Positions 18,018 to 26,331 of a stretch of DNA of 64,000 nucleotides are shown here, one piece after another; the stretch's first letter is position 1, and every line of letters begins with the position of its first letter. A program made the translations under genes and the position numbers. Origin of the DNA: Rhodovastum sp963709085 (GTDB taxonomy: Bacteria; Pseudomonadota; Alphaproteobacteria; Acetobacterales; Acetobacteraceae); NCBI GenBank assembly GCA_963709085.1, contig CAVPVB010000018.1, forward strand, positions 1 through 64,000. The letters are read 5' to 3'. The notes under the pieces were generated by a model. The model saw only the letters and a list, made by a program, of their open reading frames with translations. It made no database searches and was not told the origin of the DNA.

Positions 18018-18605
18018 TTATCTTCTGCCGGTGAATTTTGCGAGGACGGCAGCTACGTCGATCTTCGGGGCTGGCACGGGTTCCTTCTTGGGCGGCTTCT
18101 CCTCGTCTGTGATCAGCTTGCCGCTCCAGTTGAGCAGGCTGATCGGCTTGAACTCCGGCTCCTCGTCCTCGACCGGAAAGTCTGTCTCGCTTGCCGACGG
18201 GGGGACGAATGGCTGCGTCGGCCTGAAACCCGTCTGCTGCTGGGCGGGCACCACCATGGGCGCGTCGACGTTTTGGCAAACGGTGTCCTGCGGCTTGGCA
18301 CTCTTCGCCCGAACGGCCGAACGAGCCTCGGACGCCTTCTTCCGGAGAACAGCCGCTGAGATCGGCTCGCCGGTGCGATAGGTGATGCCGGCGATGTGCA
18401 TGGCCCGGCCGATGTCTGTCCAGGACCAGCCGTCTTCGACCATCTGACTCAGTTCGCCCGGCTTGCCTTCATGGCGTACGAGCCAGGTTTGAACGCGATC
18501 CCCAGCATGCCAGTCCTGCCCGAAAAGTCGCGCCTGTTCCTCTAACTCATCACGGTCACGGATGCGCTTTCCCAGAGTCAATCTCTTAGGCTGCTCGGGC
18601 TTCAT
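18018..18605 (-). CDS. TraK-like putative DNA-binding protein
   Basis: The first ~100 residues contain a conserved module: KRIRDRDELEEQARLFGQDW, then WSWTDIGRAMHIAGITYRTG and EPISAAVLRKKASEARS. The part DGWSWTDIGRAM...TYRTG looks like a helix-turn-helix found in small mobilization and plasmid proteins. The C-terminal half is proline-rich and acidic, ending VAAVLAKFTGRR. It is the first gene of the operon leading into the ATPase (gap 19 bases). A truncated tandem copy of its 5' half lies directly upstream. If TraK-like, it would bind the 12-bp repeats just upstream. That is inference. Confidence 0.55.
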   Translation of the reverse strand: MKPEQPKRLTLGKRIRDRDELEEQARLFGQDWHAGDRVQTWLVRHEGKPGELSQMVEDGWSWTDIGRAMHIAGITYRTGEPISAAVLRKKASEARSAVRAKSAKPQDTVCQNVDAPMVVPAQQQTGFRPTQPFVPPSASETDFPVEDEEPEFKPISLLNWSGKLITDEEKPPKKEPVPAPKIDVAAVLAKFTGRR

Positions 18606-18647
18606 GGCGTGTCAGACTGCCTTTTCCACATGGTTGTCACTTGCTGC

Positions 18648-18771
18648 GTTCCCGGGAACGTTCCCGGAATCGTTCCCGCTAATGCTCCCGGTCGGCGTTC
18701 CCGCCAACGTTCCCGCAATCGTTCCCAACGTTCCCGCTAGTGTTCCCGCTGACGTTCCCGCAATCGTTCCC
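18648..18771. repeat. Cluster 1 of GTTCCC repeats with 12-bp period
   Basis: GTTCCC (one GCTCCC) begins at 18648, 18660, 18672, 18684, 18697, 18709, 18721, 18730, 18742, 18754 and 18766. Spacing is 12 bp almost throughout, slightly more than one helical turn. Typical units are GTTCCCGCAATC and GTTCCCGCTAAC. The first unit includes the palindrome CGGGAACGTTCCCG. They lie between the TraK-like genes and the relaxase gene, where an origin of transfer or iterons would be expected. Confidence 0.8.
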
Positions 18772-19074
18772 GATTGCGGATTTTCGGCATTTGAGCGACG
18801 GACAGGCAATCTCCGAAACCGCCGCTGAGATCGGTTCGCCCGTGCGATAGGTGATGCCGGCGATGTGCATGGCCCGGCCGATGTCCGTCCAGGACCAACC
18901 GCCCTCGACCATCTGACCCAGTTCGCCCGGCTTGCCTTCATGGCGTACGCGCCAGGTTTGGACACGATCGCCGGCATGCCAATTCTGCCCGAAAAGTCGC
19001 GCCTGTTCATCTAACTCATCACGGTCACGGATGCGCGTTCCCGTGGTCAGTCCCTTGGGCGGCTCTGGTTTCAT
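18679..19074 (-). CDS. Truncated duplicate of the TraK-like gene, tail encoded by the 12-bp repeats
   Basis: Residues 1-85 (RIRDRDELDEQARLFGQNWH, WSWTDIGRAMHIAGITYRTG) closely match the 195-aa TraK-like protein downstream. After EPISAAV the frame runs into the GTTCCC repeats read in reverse and becomes NDCGNVSGNTSGNVGNDC to a stop at 18679. The 12-bp period equals four codons, so the frame stays open. It keeps the putative DNA-binding module and may compete with the full-length protein, or it may be a by-product of the duplication. Confidence 0.45.
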   Translation of the reverse strand: MKPEPPKGLTTGTRIRDRDELDEQARLFGQNWHAGDRVQTWRVRHEGKPGELGQMVEGGWSWTDIGRAMHIAGITYRTGEPISAAVSEIACPSLKCRKSAIGNDCGNVSGNTSGNVGNDCGNVGGNADREH

Positions 19075-19118
19075 GTCGTGTCAGACTGCCTTTTTTCCAC
19101 ATGCTTGTCTCCTGATGC

Positions 19119-19204
19119 GTTCCCGCAAACGTTCCCGGAATCGTTCCCGCTAATGTTCCCGGTCGGCGTTCCCGCTAACGTTCCCGCAATCGTTCCCGGT
19201 TCCC
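19119..19204. repeat. Cluster 2 of GTTCCC repeats with 12-bp period
   Basis: GTTCCC begins at 19119, 19131, 19143, 19155, 19168, 19180, 19192 and 19199. The spacing 12, 12, 12, 13, 12, 12 is the same as at the start of cluster 1, so both come from one duplicated ancestor. It lies 165-250 bases upstream of the small gene before the relaxase. No other gene is in 19205-19367, which is the probable oriT/promoter area. Confidence 0.8.
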
Positions 19205-19367
19205 GTTTTTCGGTGTTTGAGCGAAGGACAGTCAATCTCTGACAGACCAAGTCACCCTAGACGGGTGAGTATTGTGGGGTGCTGCCGTGCCGTGTATGGC
19301 TCGATTCATGCCGGTTTGCCGGGGACAACCGAACCGCGGTGTCCGACCGGGAACGACAGGAAGCTCA

Positions 19368-19727
19368 ATGACAGCAACGAGAGACGGGGCGTACCTCGCC
19401 CACATTTCCGACACCCTGACCACGATCGCCGAGTAGCTGGACGAGCAGCGCGAGGTTCAGCAGAACGTCCTGACCGCCCTGAATGCGCTGCTGGAAACCA
19501 ACCGGGCGCAGTCGCAGATGCTCGCCGAAATCCTTGGCGCCGCCACGCAGGATGCCGGGCCGTCGCCGGTTGCCGTGGCGCTTGAGGCGCTCGCCACGCA
19601 GGTCCGGCAGATGGACGAGAATCAGACGAGCCTGATCGCGCTGGTGGCCGAGCTGCCGGAGGCGGTCGGCAGACAGTTCGAGACCAGCCTGAAAGATTGG
19701 TTGACCGCAACCGCGACGAAGCACTGA
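19368..19727 (+). pseudogene. Small helical accessory gene upstream of relaxase, interrupted by an amber codon
   Basis: An ATG at 19368 with AGGAAG upstream opens a frame MTATRDGAYLAHISDTLTTIAE, then TAG at 19434-19436, then LDEQREVQQNVLTALNALLE and on to KDWLTATATKH with a TGA at 19725-19727. Codon style and heptad-like pattern are the same on both sides of the TAG, so one GAG-to-TAG (or similar) change in a 119-codon gene is likely. The last stop overlaps the GTG start region of the relaxase gene (TGAGGTG), implying translational coupling. It could be a MobC-like accessory; I have no motif to prove it. Confidence 0.55.
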
Positions 19728-19728
19728 G

Positions 19729-22700
19729 GTGCTGACCTACCGGACAGGGGCCGCTGGCGCCCCCTCGGCGGCGCGCGCCATGAGCGAGCACCTGTTGCAG
19801 CAGACGCTGTCGCCGGAGATGGCGGCGATGGCGGAGGACCATCACCAGGGCCTGAAGCCGCCGACGCCGGCGGAAGCCGCCGCGGCGCGCTACGCGGCCG
19901 AGACGACCGGCGGACGACTGCCGGGCGGGGCAGCGCTCGACGAACTGGTCGCGCGCGAGGCTGACCGGCTGGCCGAAAGCAGCACCGATGCCGCCGGCCG
20001 CTCCCCGCCCCGCGACGAGGTGATGATCCGCGCGCTTGGCGCCTTCATCGCCGCCGGCCTGGTGGACCGGGACGAGGCGATCGCTTCCCTCCACCGTACC
20101 GGCCACCACCGCGCCGGCGATGACGGAGAAGGCCCCGGCGAGCGCCTCGGCCGCGCGACCGAGAGCGCGCGCACCGGCAAGGACTACAGCAGCGCGACCG
20201 CGACACCGCGCCGGGACATGAACCCGGCGCTTGCCGGGCGGCTCGGCATCGATATCACCAAAGCCCTCACCGCGGGCGACGTCGCGAACCTGCTGAACGG
20301 CCAGCGCGCGGATGGCGGCGACATCGATGGCAAGCAGAAGCAGGCGGGCACCGACGGCATCGGCACCGTTTTCGGTATGGACGAGCGCCGGCTGCCCACC
20401 CGTGCCGAGCTGGAGAACGTCCTGGCCGGCCGGCGCGTAGACGGGACGGCGTTGCCACCGGAGGTCGCGCAGCGGGCTGTGCGGCGCTTCCAGGCCGTTC
20501 TGGGGGCGAAGCAAGTCGATCTGACCCCGGAGCAGCGGGAGGATATCCTGTCTGCCCGCACGGCCACGAGCGGCGAGCTGACCGTGAAGCAGTACCACGA
20601 GCGGATGGATACCTCCCGGGCGCGGATCGGCTACGTCGACCTGACCTTCTCGGCCCCGAAGTCGGTCTCGGTTGCCTGGTCGTTCGCCCCGACGGAGGCC
20701 GAGCGCGCGATGATCCACCAGGCGCACCACGACGCCATCGGCAGCGTCATGCAGGACATCGAGGCGCAGATCGGCCGCGCCAGACTGGGCGCACAGGGCA
20801 AGGCCGGCTGGGAGCCAGGCTCGATCGGCTGGGTGTCCTTCGACCACTACACCGCCCGGCCGACCGTCGAAATCGTCAAGACCGACCGGAGCGGGCAGGA
20901 CTACACCGAGCTGCACACATTCAAGGGCGCCGGCGGCCGGGTCGCCGGCGACATGCAGCTGCACACCCACACCGCCGTCTTCAACGCCGTGCTGACCGGG
21001 ACCGGCCGCATGGGCGGATTGTGGCTCGACCAACTCGACGGCCGGGTGAAGGAATGGGGCGCGCTCTATCAGGCCTATCTCGCGACCAACCTGCGCAGGC
21101 ATGGGGTTGATGTCGTGCTCGACGACCGGACGGAGATGGCCCGGCTGACCGCCGTGCCCGAGCGTGTCACCGAGCATTTCTCCAAGCGGACCACGGGCGG
21201 CACTGCGGCCGCCCGCGCCTATGCCGCCGAGCAGGGCCTCGACTGGGACACGCTGGACGCCGAGCGGAAGATCGGCCTGCTCAAACAGGGCGTGCAGGAC
21301 CCGCGCGGTGCCAAATCCGACGACCTGAGCGATGTTGCTGCCTGGCGCGAAGCGGCGGCAGCCATCGGTTACGAGCACCGCAGCGTGCTCCGGCCCGATC
21401 AGCCGCACCAACTGTCCTCCCGCGACGAACGGCTGGAGGCGGCCTATCAGGCCGCCCTGCCCGTCTTCGACAAGGAGCTGCAGCGCCGCGCCGCCGTCGA
21501 AGGGGCGGACGCCCGGCTGGCCGCTGCCAAGGGGCTGATCGCCGCCGGCGTCGAATCTCCCGCCGATGTCAGCGCCATCACCAAGGCCATGCGCGAGCGC
21601 GGCGTGACGCAGCGGGGCGAGCTCACGTCGCTCGTCTGGGGCGATCTGAAGGGCGAGAACGGCCGCGACAAGGTCGGCATCACCACGACCCTGCACCGCG
21701 ACGAGGAACTTTGGCTCGTCGCCGCCGCGCGCGCCGCCGGCGCCGACAGGACGGCCGCCCTCACCCCGGCGCAGATCGCGGCGGCGGTCCGCCGCTTCCC
21801 CGAGCTCGACTTCACCTCCGGCCACGGCAAGGCGCAGCGGGCGGTGATGGAGCAGCTCGGCACCGGCGGGCGCCTCACTGTCGCGATCGGCGTCGCCGGA
21901 TCGGGCAAATCCACCCTGTTGAAACCGCTGGTGGACGCCTGGAAGGAGGACGGCCGGCAGGTCCACGGCATCGCCCTGGCATGGCGTCAGTCGGACGACC
22001 TCACCGATGCCGGCATCACCGCCAGGAACGCGCGGGCGGTGGAGAGCTTCCTGAAATCGGTTGAGAAGGGCCGGATCAGGCTCGGCGCCAGGTCGGTCGT
22101 GGTGGTGGACGAGCTGGGGCTGCTCGGCACGCGCCAGCTCAATGACCTGCTGCGCGCGCAGCAGGAGCACGGCTTTCAGATCGTCGGCATCGGCGATCCG
22201 AAGCAGATGCAGAGCGTCGAGGCCGGCGCCGTCGTGGATCTGCTGCGCCGCGGCCTCGGCGAGACGGCAATCCCGACGCTGGCAACCTCGGTCCGCCAGG
22301 TGGAGAAGGAGGAACGGGAAACCACCCTGATGTTCCGCAACGGCGAGACCGGAGCGGCGGTCCAGCGGAAGGTTGATAACGGCACCCTGCTGGTGACACC
22401 GGGCGGCTACGGCGATGCCGTGCGAAACGTCGTCGATCTCTGGCAGCAGCGCCGCGCCGCCAACGCCGGCCGGGACCAGTATGCCATCTCGATCAGCGCG
22501 CCGACCAATTTCGACGCCCACCAGCTCAGCATTGCGATCCGCAACCGGCGGCGCGACCTCGGCGAGGTCGGCACTGACCGGATCACCGTGCCGGCGACGA
22601 GCATCGGCGGCGCCGATGCCAGGACCTATGACCTGCCGCTCGCCGAGGGCGACCGGGTGCGCCTGTTCGAGCGCACCAACGCCCGCTTCCTCGACACGAA

Positions 22701-23463
22701 CAAAGGCGGCAACATTGGCCGCAACGGCACCGTCCTGGAGGTTGCCGCGATCAATGACGAGGGCGTGGTCCTCCGCACCAAAGCAGGGCGCGAGGGTTTG
22801 GTGAAATGGGACAGCCTTCGCAGCGAGGCAAACGGCCGCATCCGGCTTGCCTATGGCGACGTGCTGACAACCAACACCAGCCAGGGATCCACGGTCAGCG
22901 AACATATCTTCGCCGTCCCGGGAGGCTCGCGCCAGGTGAATGCATTCGGGGCCTACACGTCCGGCAGCAGGCATCGCGAACAGTCATTCATCGTGATCTC
23001 GGACGGGGCGGAGCGGCAGGAGGTTGCCGGCCGCCGGCCGCTTGGCGACCGCCGCCAGATCCGCGAGGGCGACGTGATCGAGAATGTCGCCCGCAACTTC
23101 GCCCGCCAGCCGATCAAGGAAAGCTCGCTCGCCATGCTGGCGCGGGCCGAGAACCTGCGGACGGGAACGATCCGGATGATGCAGGCCGGCAAGCAGCGGC
23201 TTGAGCAGCGCGCGGTCATGGGCCAGGCGAGGAGCACGCTGGCGGCGACCTTCCAGGGCAAACGGGACGACGCCACGGCGAAGATGCTGCAACCCGTTTC
23301 GGAAAACGCCACCGCCGAACGCCGCGATTTGTTGCAGCGGATCAGGGACATCGGCCCGCAGGTGCGCGAGGCAATGCGCGCCGCCATGGAGCGCGTGCAG
23401 GCGCATCGGCAGCGGACAGCGGAAAACGCCACCGCCGGCCGCCGCCGTGGACGGCGGATGTAG
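19729..23463 (+). CDS. MobF-family relaxase-helicase (TrwC/TraA-like)
   Basis: The 1244-residue protein starts at a GTG directly after the preceding stop. The relaxase domain includes IGYVDLTFSAPKSVSVAWSF and the metal-binding histidines in GDMQLHTHTAVFNAVL. The helicase part has Walker A GVAGSGKST (residues 721-729), Walker B VVVVDELGLLG, GIGDPKQMQSVEAGA, and later motifs near SQGSTV. Such enzymes nick oriT, stay bound to the 5' end and unwind the strand for transfer. The usual N-terminal tyrosine cluster is not obvious: the only early Tyr is Y4 (MLTYR), and the place where I would expect a YY pair reads AEDHHQG. The basic C-terminus ends GRRRGRRM. Confidence 0.9.
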   Translation: MLTYRTGAAGAPSAARAMSEHLLQQTLSPEMAAMAEDHHQGLKPPTPAEAAAARYAAETTGGRLPGGAALDELVAREADRLAESSTDAAGRSPPRDEVMIRALGAFIAAGLVDRDEAIASLHRTGHHRAGDDGEGPGERLGRATESARTGKDYSSATATPRRDMNPALAGRLGIDITKALTAGDVANLLNGQRADGGDIDGKQKQAGTDGIGTVFGMDERRLPTRAELENVLAGRRVDGTALPPEVAQRAVRRFQAVLGAKQVDLTPEQREDILSARTATSGELTVKQYHERMDTSRARIGYVDLTFSAPKSVSVAWSFAPTEAERAMIHQAHHDAIGSVMQDIEAQIGRARLGAQGKAGWEPGSIGWVSFDHYTARPTVEIVKTDRSGQDYTELHTFKGAGGRVAGDMQLHTHTAVFNAVLTGTGRMGGLWLDQLDGRVKEWGALYQAYLATNLRRHGVDVVLDDRTEMARLTAVPERVTEHFSKRTTGGTAAARAYAAEQGLDWDTLDAERKIGLLKQGVQDPRGAKSDDLSDVAAWREAAAAIGYEHRSVLRPDQPHQLSSRDERLEAAYQAALPVFDKELQRRAAVEGADARLAAAKGLIAAGVESPADVSAITKAMRERGVTQRGELTSLVWGDLKGENGRDKVGITTTLHRDEELWLVAAARAAGADRTAALTPAQIAAAVRRFPELDFTSGHGKAQRAVMEQLGTGGRLTVAIGVAGSGKSTLLKPLVDAWKEDGRQVHGIALAWRQSDDLTDAGITARNARAVESFLKSVEKGRIRLGARSVVVVDELGLLGTRQLNDLLRAQQEHGFQIVGIGDPKQMQSVEAGAVVDLLRRGLGETAIPTLATSVRQVEKEERETTLMFRNGETGAAVQRKVDNGTLLVTPGGYGDAVRNVVDLWQQRRAANAGRDQYAISISAPTNFDAHQLSIAIRNRRRDLGEVGTDRITVPATSIGGADARTYDLPLAEGDRVRLFERTNARFLDTNKGGNIGRNGTVLEVAAINDEGVVLRTKAGREGLVKWDSLRSEANGRIRLAYGDVLTTNTSQGSTVSEHIFAVPGGSRQVNAFGAYTSGSRHREQSFIVISDGAERQEVAGRRPLGDRRQIREGDVIENVARNFARQPIKESSLAMLARAENLRTGTIRMMQAGKQRLEQRAVMGQARSTLAATFQGKRDDATAKMLQPVSENATAERRDLLQRIRDIGPQVREAMRAAMERVQAHRQRTAENATAGRRRGRRM

Positions 23464-23579
23464 TGGCGCGGACGCGTTGCACGCCGACAGACGCGGTGCC
23501 GGCATCCTCGCAACGCCGAAGCACGACCAGTATCCCGGTGTGCGGCAACGAGCCGCAAGCCGTGGCCGGACGTCGCCGG

Positions 23580-24791
23580 CTAGATCGGACGCATCGCTTC
23601 CCCGCTGCGTGGGCGCGGGCGGGTTAGCGGCCCGAAGTAAAGCCCTGCAAACAAACCGAAGGCAGCGCTCCACGCAACCCCGGCAAGCGACAAGACCAGG
23701 ACGTACTGCGCTCCGGCTAACGGCGCCAGAAGCCGAAGCACCGCGGCCAGTGTCACCAGACCATACACCGCCGTGGTGCCTGGGCCGGCGATCAGCGGGC
23801 GCCCGGTGTGCCCGAGCGTGACACGGATCATGACCGCGAGCGTTGCCGTGCCGATCGCCCCGGCGGTGAGCGCATGCAGTGCAGCGGTGGGCGGCAGCCA
23901 GGGGAGGAAAGCATCGAGCCCGAGCAACAGGAAGCCGACGCCGAGCCACGCATAGGCAAGGTGCAAGATCCAGAGCAGCGGCTCGCGCCATGTCGCAATG
24001 CCCTGCCAGCGCAGCAGGCGAACGCACAGCGCCGTTCCGGCAGCAAGGTCGCACCAGGGCGCGACTGCTGCCTCCGGCATGACAACCCAGATGGCCAATA
24101 CCACTGCCGTCAGGCCCAGCGCCGCACGGTCGAACCCATCGAACGGCGCCGGCAGTGGGCCGGCCGGTCGCTGTTTGACCAGCCAGTTCCGGGTGAAGCT
24201 CGGGATGATCCGCCCGCCCACGAAGCTGATCAGCATCACCAGCGTCGCGACCCCCAGCCGGTTGCCGGCCGCGGCCGTCGTGGTGAGGTGCGTGGCTTCC
24301 AGGTGAACCAGCAGATTGGCAAGGAACAGCAGGCTGAGCGCCGTCACCATCGGCAGGTTGCGCCAGTTCCGCCCGGCGATGATCTCGCGGCTGACGACGG
24401 CGAGGAAGGCCAGCGGAAAGGCCAGGTCGAGCACGGAGGCGAAGCCGGCGCCGATGTCCTGGGAAAGCAGTACCGCCACCCGCCCGGCCAGCCACAGCAG
24501 CACGAGACCGGCGAGCGGCCCGCCCTGCAGCGGCAGGCGACCGGTCCAGTTCGGAATGGCAGTCAGCAGGAAGCCGGCGACGACGGCCGCGCCGAAGCCG
24601 AAGACCATCTCGTGCACGTGCCAGACGGAAGGCGAAAGCGCCGTCGGCAATGCGGCGCTGCCCGTGAACACGACAACCCAGGCCGGGATGGCGATGGCTG
24701 CCCAGAGCGCTGCCGCGAGAAAGAACGGACGGAATCCGGCGGAGAGTACGACCGGCCCCTCGGCCGGACGGTAGCGAGGGATGGCCGACAT
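23580..24791 (-). CDS. nnrS: NnrS family membrane protein
   Basis: The start at 24791 (MSAIPRYRPAEGPVVLSAGF) gives a protein of about 403 residues with roughly twelve hydrophobic segments. Signature stretches are GFRPFFLAAALWAAIAIPAW, WHVHEMVFGFGAAVVAGFLL, TAIPNWTGR, GGRIIPSFTRNWL and VMIRVTLGHTGRPL. NnrS is a haem- and copper-containing inner-membrane protein, linked to nitric oxide metabolism and to protection against nitrosative stress. It is divergent from a hemerythrin gene, and the 235 bases between them probably hold shared control sites. The open frame extends to 24932 but the extra N-terminus is not NnrS-like. Confidence 0.9.
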   Translation of the reverse strand: MSAIPRYRPAEGPVVLSAGFRPFFLAAALWAAIAIPAWVVVFTGSAALPTALSPSVWHVHEMVFGFGAAVVAGFLLTAIPNWTGRLPLQGGPLAGLVLLWLAGRVAVLLSQDIGAGFASVLDLAFPLAFLAVVSREIIAGRNWRNLPMVTALSLLFLANLLVHLEATHLTTTAAAGNRLGVATLVMLISFVGGRIIPSFTRNWLVKQRPAGPLPAPFDGFDRAALGLTAVVLAIWVVMPEAAVAPWCDLAAGTALCVRLLRWQGIATWREPLLWILHLAYAWLGVGFLLLGLDAFLPWLPPTAALHALTAGAIGTATLAVMIRVTLGHTGRPLIAGPGTTAVYGLVTLAAVLRLLAPLAGAQYVLVLSLAGVAWSAAFGLFAGLYFGPLTRPRPRSGEAMRPI

Positions 24792-25026
24792 CACGTCGTG
24801 ACTTTCGCAGGGAATGTGGGGCTCGGTTCCCGTCCGGCAGGCCATTCCAGCATGGCATGCAGTGCCGGGTGGGGATGCGGAACGGCCGAAGCAAACCGGC
24901 ATTGACAGTACCACTTTCCCGGGGGCACTCAAGGGCCATCACCGACGCTGTTCCGTGGTGGTCGCCGCCAGCCCGCTGCGTCGTGCGGGCGCCGGTGCGC
25001 CGTGGCACCGGACCAGGAGACAGACT

Positions 25027-25602
25027 ATGCGCTCGCCGCTTGACACCCTCTCGCGACCGCGGTTCGCCAACCACCCCCTGGATATCGGCGACGGCGCAAG
25101 CATACCGCCTGGCGACACGCCGGCCGCCATCTGGCCGCACGACACCGACGCGCTGATCACCGTCATCGAGACGCGGTTTCATGCCGTCCATCGGCGCGAC
25201 CTGCCGGACCTCGTCAGGTTGGCCCGGCAGGTCGAGGCCAGCCACAAAGCGCACCCGGCCGCACCGCCTGGGCTCGCCGACCTGCTTCAGCGCATCGAAT
25301 GGGACCTCGAAGCGCACATGCAGAAGGAAGAGCAAGGCCTGTTTCCGTCGATGCGGCACGACGAGCCCCCCGCGCCGGCCGCCATCGCCCTGATGCTGGA
25401 CGATCACGAAGAGCATGCCGCGAATCTGCAACGGCTCGTGTGGCTTACAGGCGATTTCTCGATTCCGGAGAATGCCTGCCCGACCTGGCGGGCGCTTTAT
25501 GCTGGCGCCCGGAAGCTCGCTGGCGATCTCGTAGAGCACATCCGCATCGAGAACGATGTGCTCTTCCCGCGCTTCGCGGCGCAACCGGTGCCAGGCCCCT
25601 GA
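25027..25602 (+). CDS. Hemerythrin-domain protein (RIC/YtfE-like, no N-terminal Cys domain)
   Basis: The 191-residue protein has spaced His/Glu ligands of a di-iron hemerythrin fold: IETRFHAVHRRDL, ASHKAHPAAP, WDLEAHMQKEEQGLFPSM, LDDHEEHAANL and VEHIRIENDVLFPRF. This pattern is that of RIC/ScdA/YtfE iron-sulfur repair proteins, but the short Cys-containing N-terminal ScdA domain is missing. GGAGA precedes the ATG. Next to nnrS it is likely part of a nitric oxide response. The gene downstream starts 3 bases after its stop, so the two are co-transcribed. Confidence 0.88.
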   Translation: MRSPLDTLSRPRFANHPLDIGDGASIPPGDTPAAIWPHDTDALITVIETRFHAVHRRDLPDLVRLARQVEASHKAHPAAPPGLADLLQRIEWDLEAHMQKEEQGLFPSMRHDEPPAPAAIALMLDDHEEHAANLQRLVWLTGDFSIPENACPTWRALYAGARKLAGDLVEHIRIENDVLFPRFAAQPVPGP

Positions 25603-25605
25603 ACA

Positions 25606-26088
25606 ATGACAGACCTTGCCCTCGCCCGCGCGCTGCATGTTCTCGCGGTCGTTCTCTGGATCGGCGGCGTCGGCATGGTCACCACGGTTCTGCTGCCGGC
25701 CATCCGGCGATCCTATCCGGCCGCCCAGCGCTTCACGGTGTTCCATGCGCTGGAAGAACGCTTCGCCCGGCAGGCGCGCGTCACCACCCTGCTCGCTGGG
25801 ACAAGCGGTCTCTATATGGTGTGGCAGATGGACGCGTGGGACCGCTTCGCATCGGGCGCCTTCTGGTGGATGCACGCCATGGTGCTCACCTGGGCCATCT
25901 TCACGCTGATGCTCTTCGTGCTTGAGCCGCTGTTCCTGGAGCGGCTGCTGGCGCGCCGGGCGGCAACGGCACCGGAGGCAACCTACCGCCTGGTCGAACG
26001 GCTCCACTGGACTCTGCTGACGCTGAGCCTGGTCACCGTTGCCGGGGCTGTCGCCGGCAGCCATGGCTTCGATTTCTTCCGCTGGTGA
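25606..26088 (+). CDS. Small integral membrane protein (CopD-like)
   Basis: The 160-residue protein has four hydrophobic helices: ALHVLAVVLWIGGVGMVTTV, ARVTTLLAGTSGLYMVWQMD, WWMHAMVLTWAIFTLMLFVL and LTLSLVTVAGAVAGSHGFDF. The pattern H-x-L-A-V-V-L-W-I-G-G with later His residues is like CopD/YybP-type haem- or copper-associated membrane proteins. It begins 3 bases after the hemerythrin stop. A part in handling NO or redox-active metal is inferred from the neighbours. Confidence 0.7.
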   Translation: MTDLALARALHVLAVVLWIGGVGMVTTVLLPAIRRSYPAAQRFTVFHALEERFARQARVTTLLAGTSGLYMVWQMDAWDRFASGAFWWMHAMVLTWAIFTLMLFVLEPLFLERLLARRAATAPEATYRLVERLHWTLLTLSLVTVAGAVAGSHGFDFFRW

Positions 26089-26113
26089 CCGCCACCGCCG
26101 GTTGCAACGATCG

Positions 26114-26299
26114 TCAACCCGCACTCAACCCCCTCGCGCGGCGCGGCGCCTCGGTCGGCTCCTTTTCTTCGCGCTTCGCCGCCGCCGTCAGATCAGTGAC
26201 CTTCGTCACCGCCACATTGGTGTCGGACCGGTCGGCACGGGCGACGTTCCGCCAATAGGCGGCGGCTTGCAGATCAGCCGATGCGGCCTCCTTGGACAT
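26114..26299 (-). CDS. Small hypothetical protein, 61 aa, end of the coupling-protein operon
   Basis: The ATG at 26299 has GGAG 7 bases upstream. The protein starts MSKEAASADLQAAAYWRNVA and ends in a basic stretch (RREE-like KREEKEPTEAPRRARG). It is soluble, short and charged, with no family I can name. It follows the VirD4 gene by 32 bases on the same strand and is probably co-translated with the mating genes. Confidence 0.5.
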   Translation of the reverse strand: MSKEAASADLQAAAYWRNVARADRSDTNVAVTKVTDLTAAAKREEKEPTEAPRRARGLSAG

Positions 26300-26331
26300 A
26301 GGGAATCTCCGAAGAATGTTGACGGGATCGA

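Larger units (their letters stand above)
18352..19224. repeat. 469-bp tandem duplication of the traK-like 5' region plus repeats
   Basis: The stretch starting at 18352 (GCCGCTGAGATCGG) is repeated from 18821. The unit holds the 5' half of the TraK-like gene, its start and upstream sequence, and a cluster of GTTCCC repeats. Spacing between matching points is 469 bp (18601 against 19070), rising to 471 past two extra T bases. The copies differ at scattered positions, so the duplication is not very recent. Confidence 0.85.

Noticed and set aside
18648..19204. Possible CRISPR array
   Set aside because: The period is only 12 bp with 6-bp conserved cores and no spacers of typical length; no cas gene is present.
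19306..22974. 1222-codon open frame on the minus strand
   Set aside because: It is antisense to the relaxase gene, has no domain, and is explained by high GC at third positions. The plus-strand frame has clear motifs.
22984..26124. 1046-codon open frame on the minus strand
   Set aside because: It overlaps nnrS and the hemerythrin and membrane genes in other frames and has low-complexity composition.
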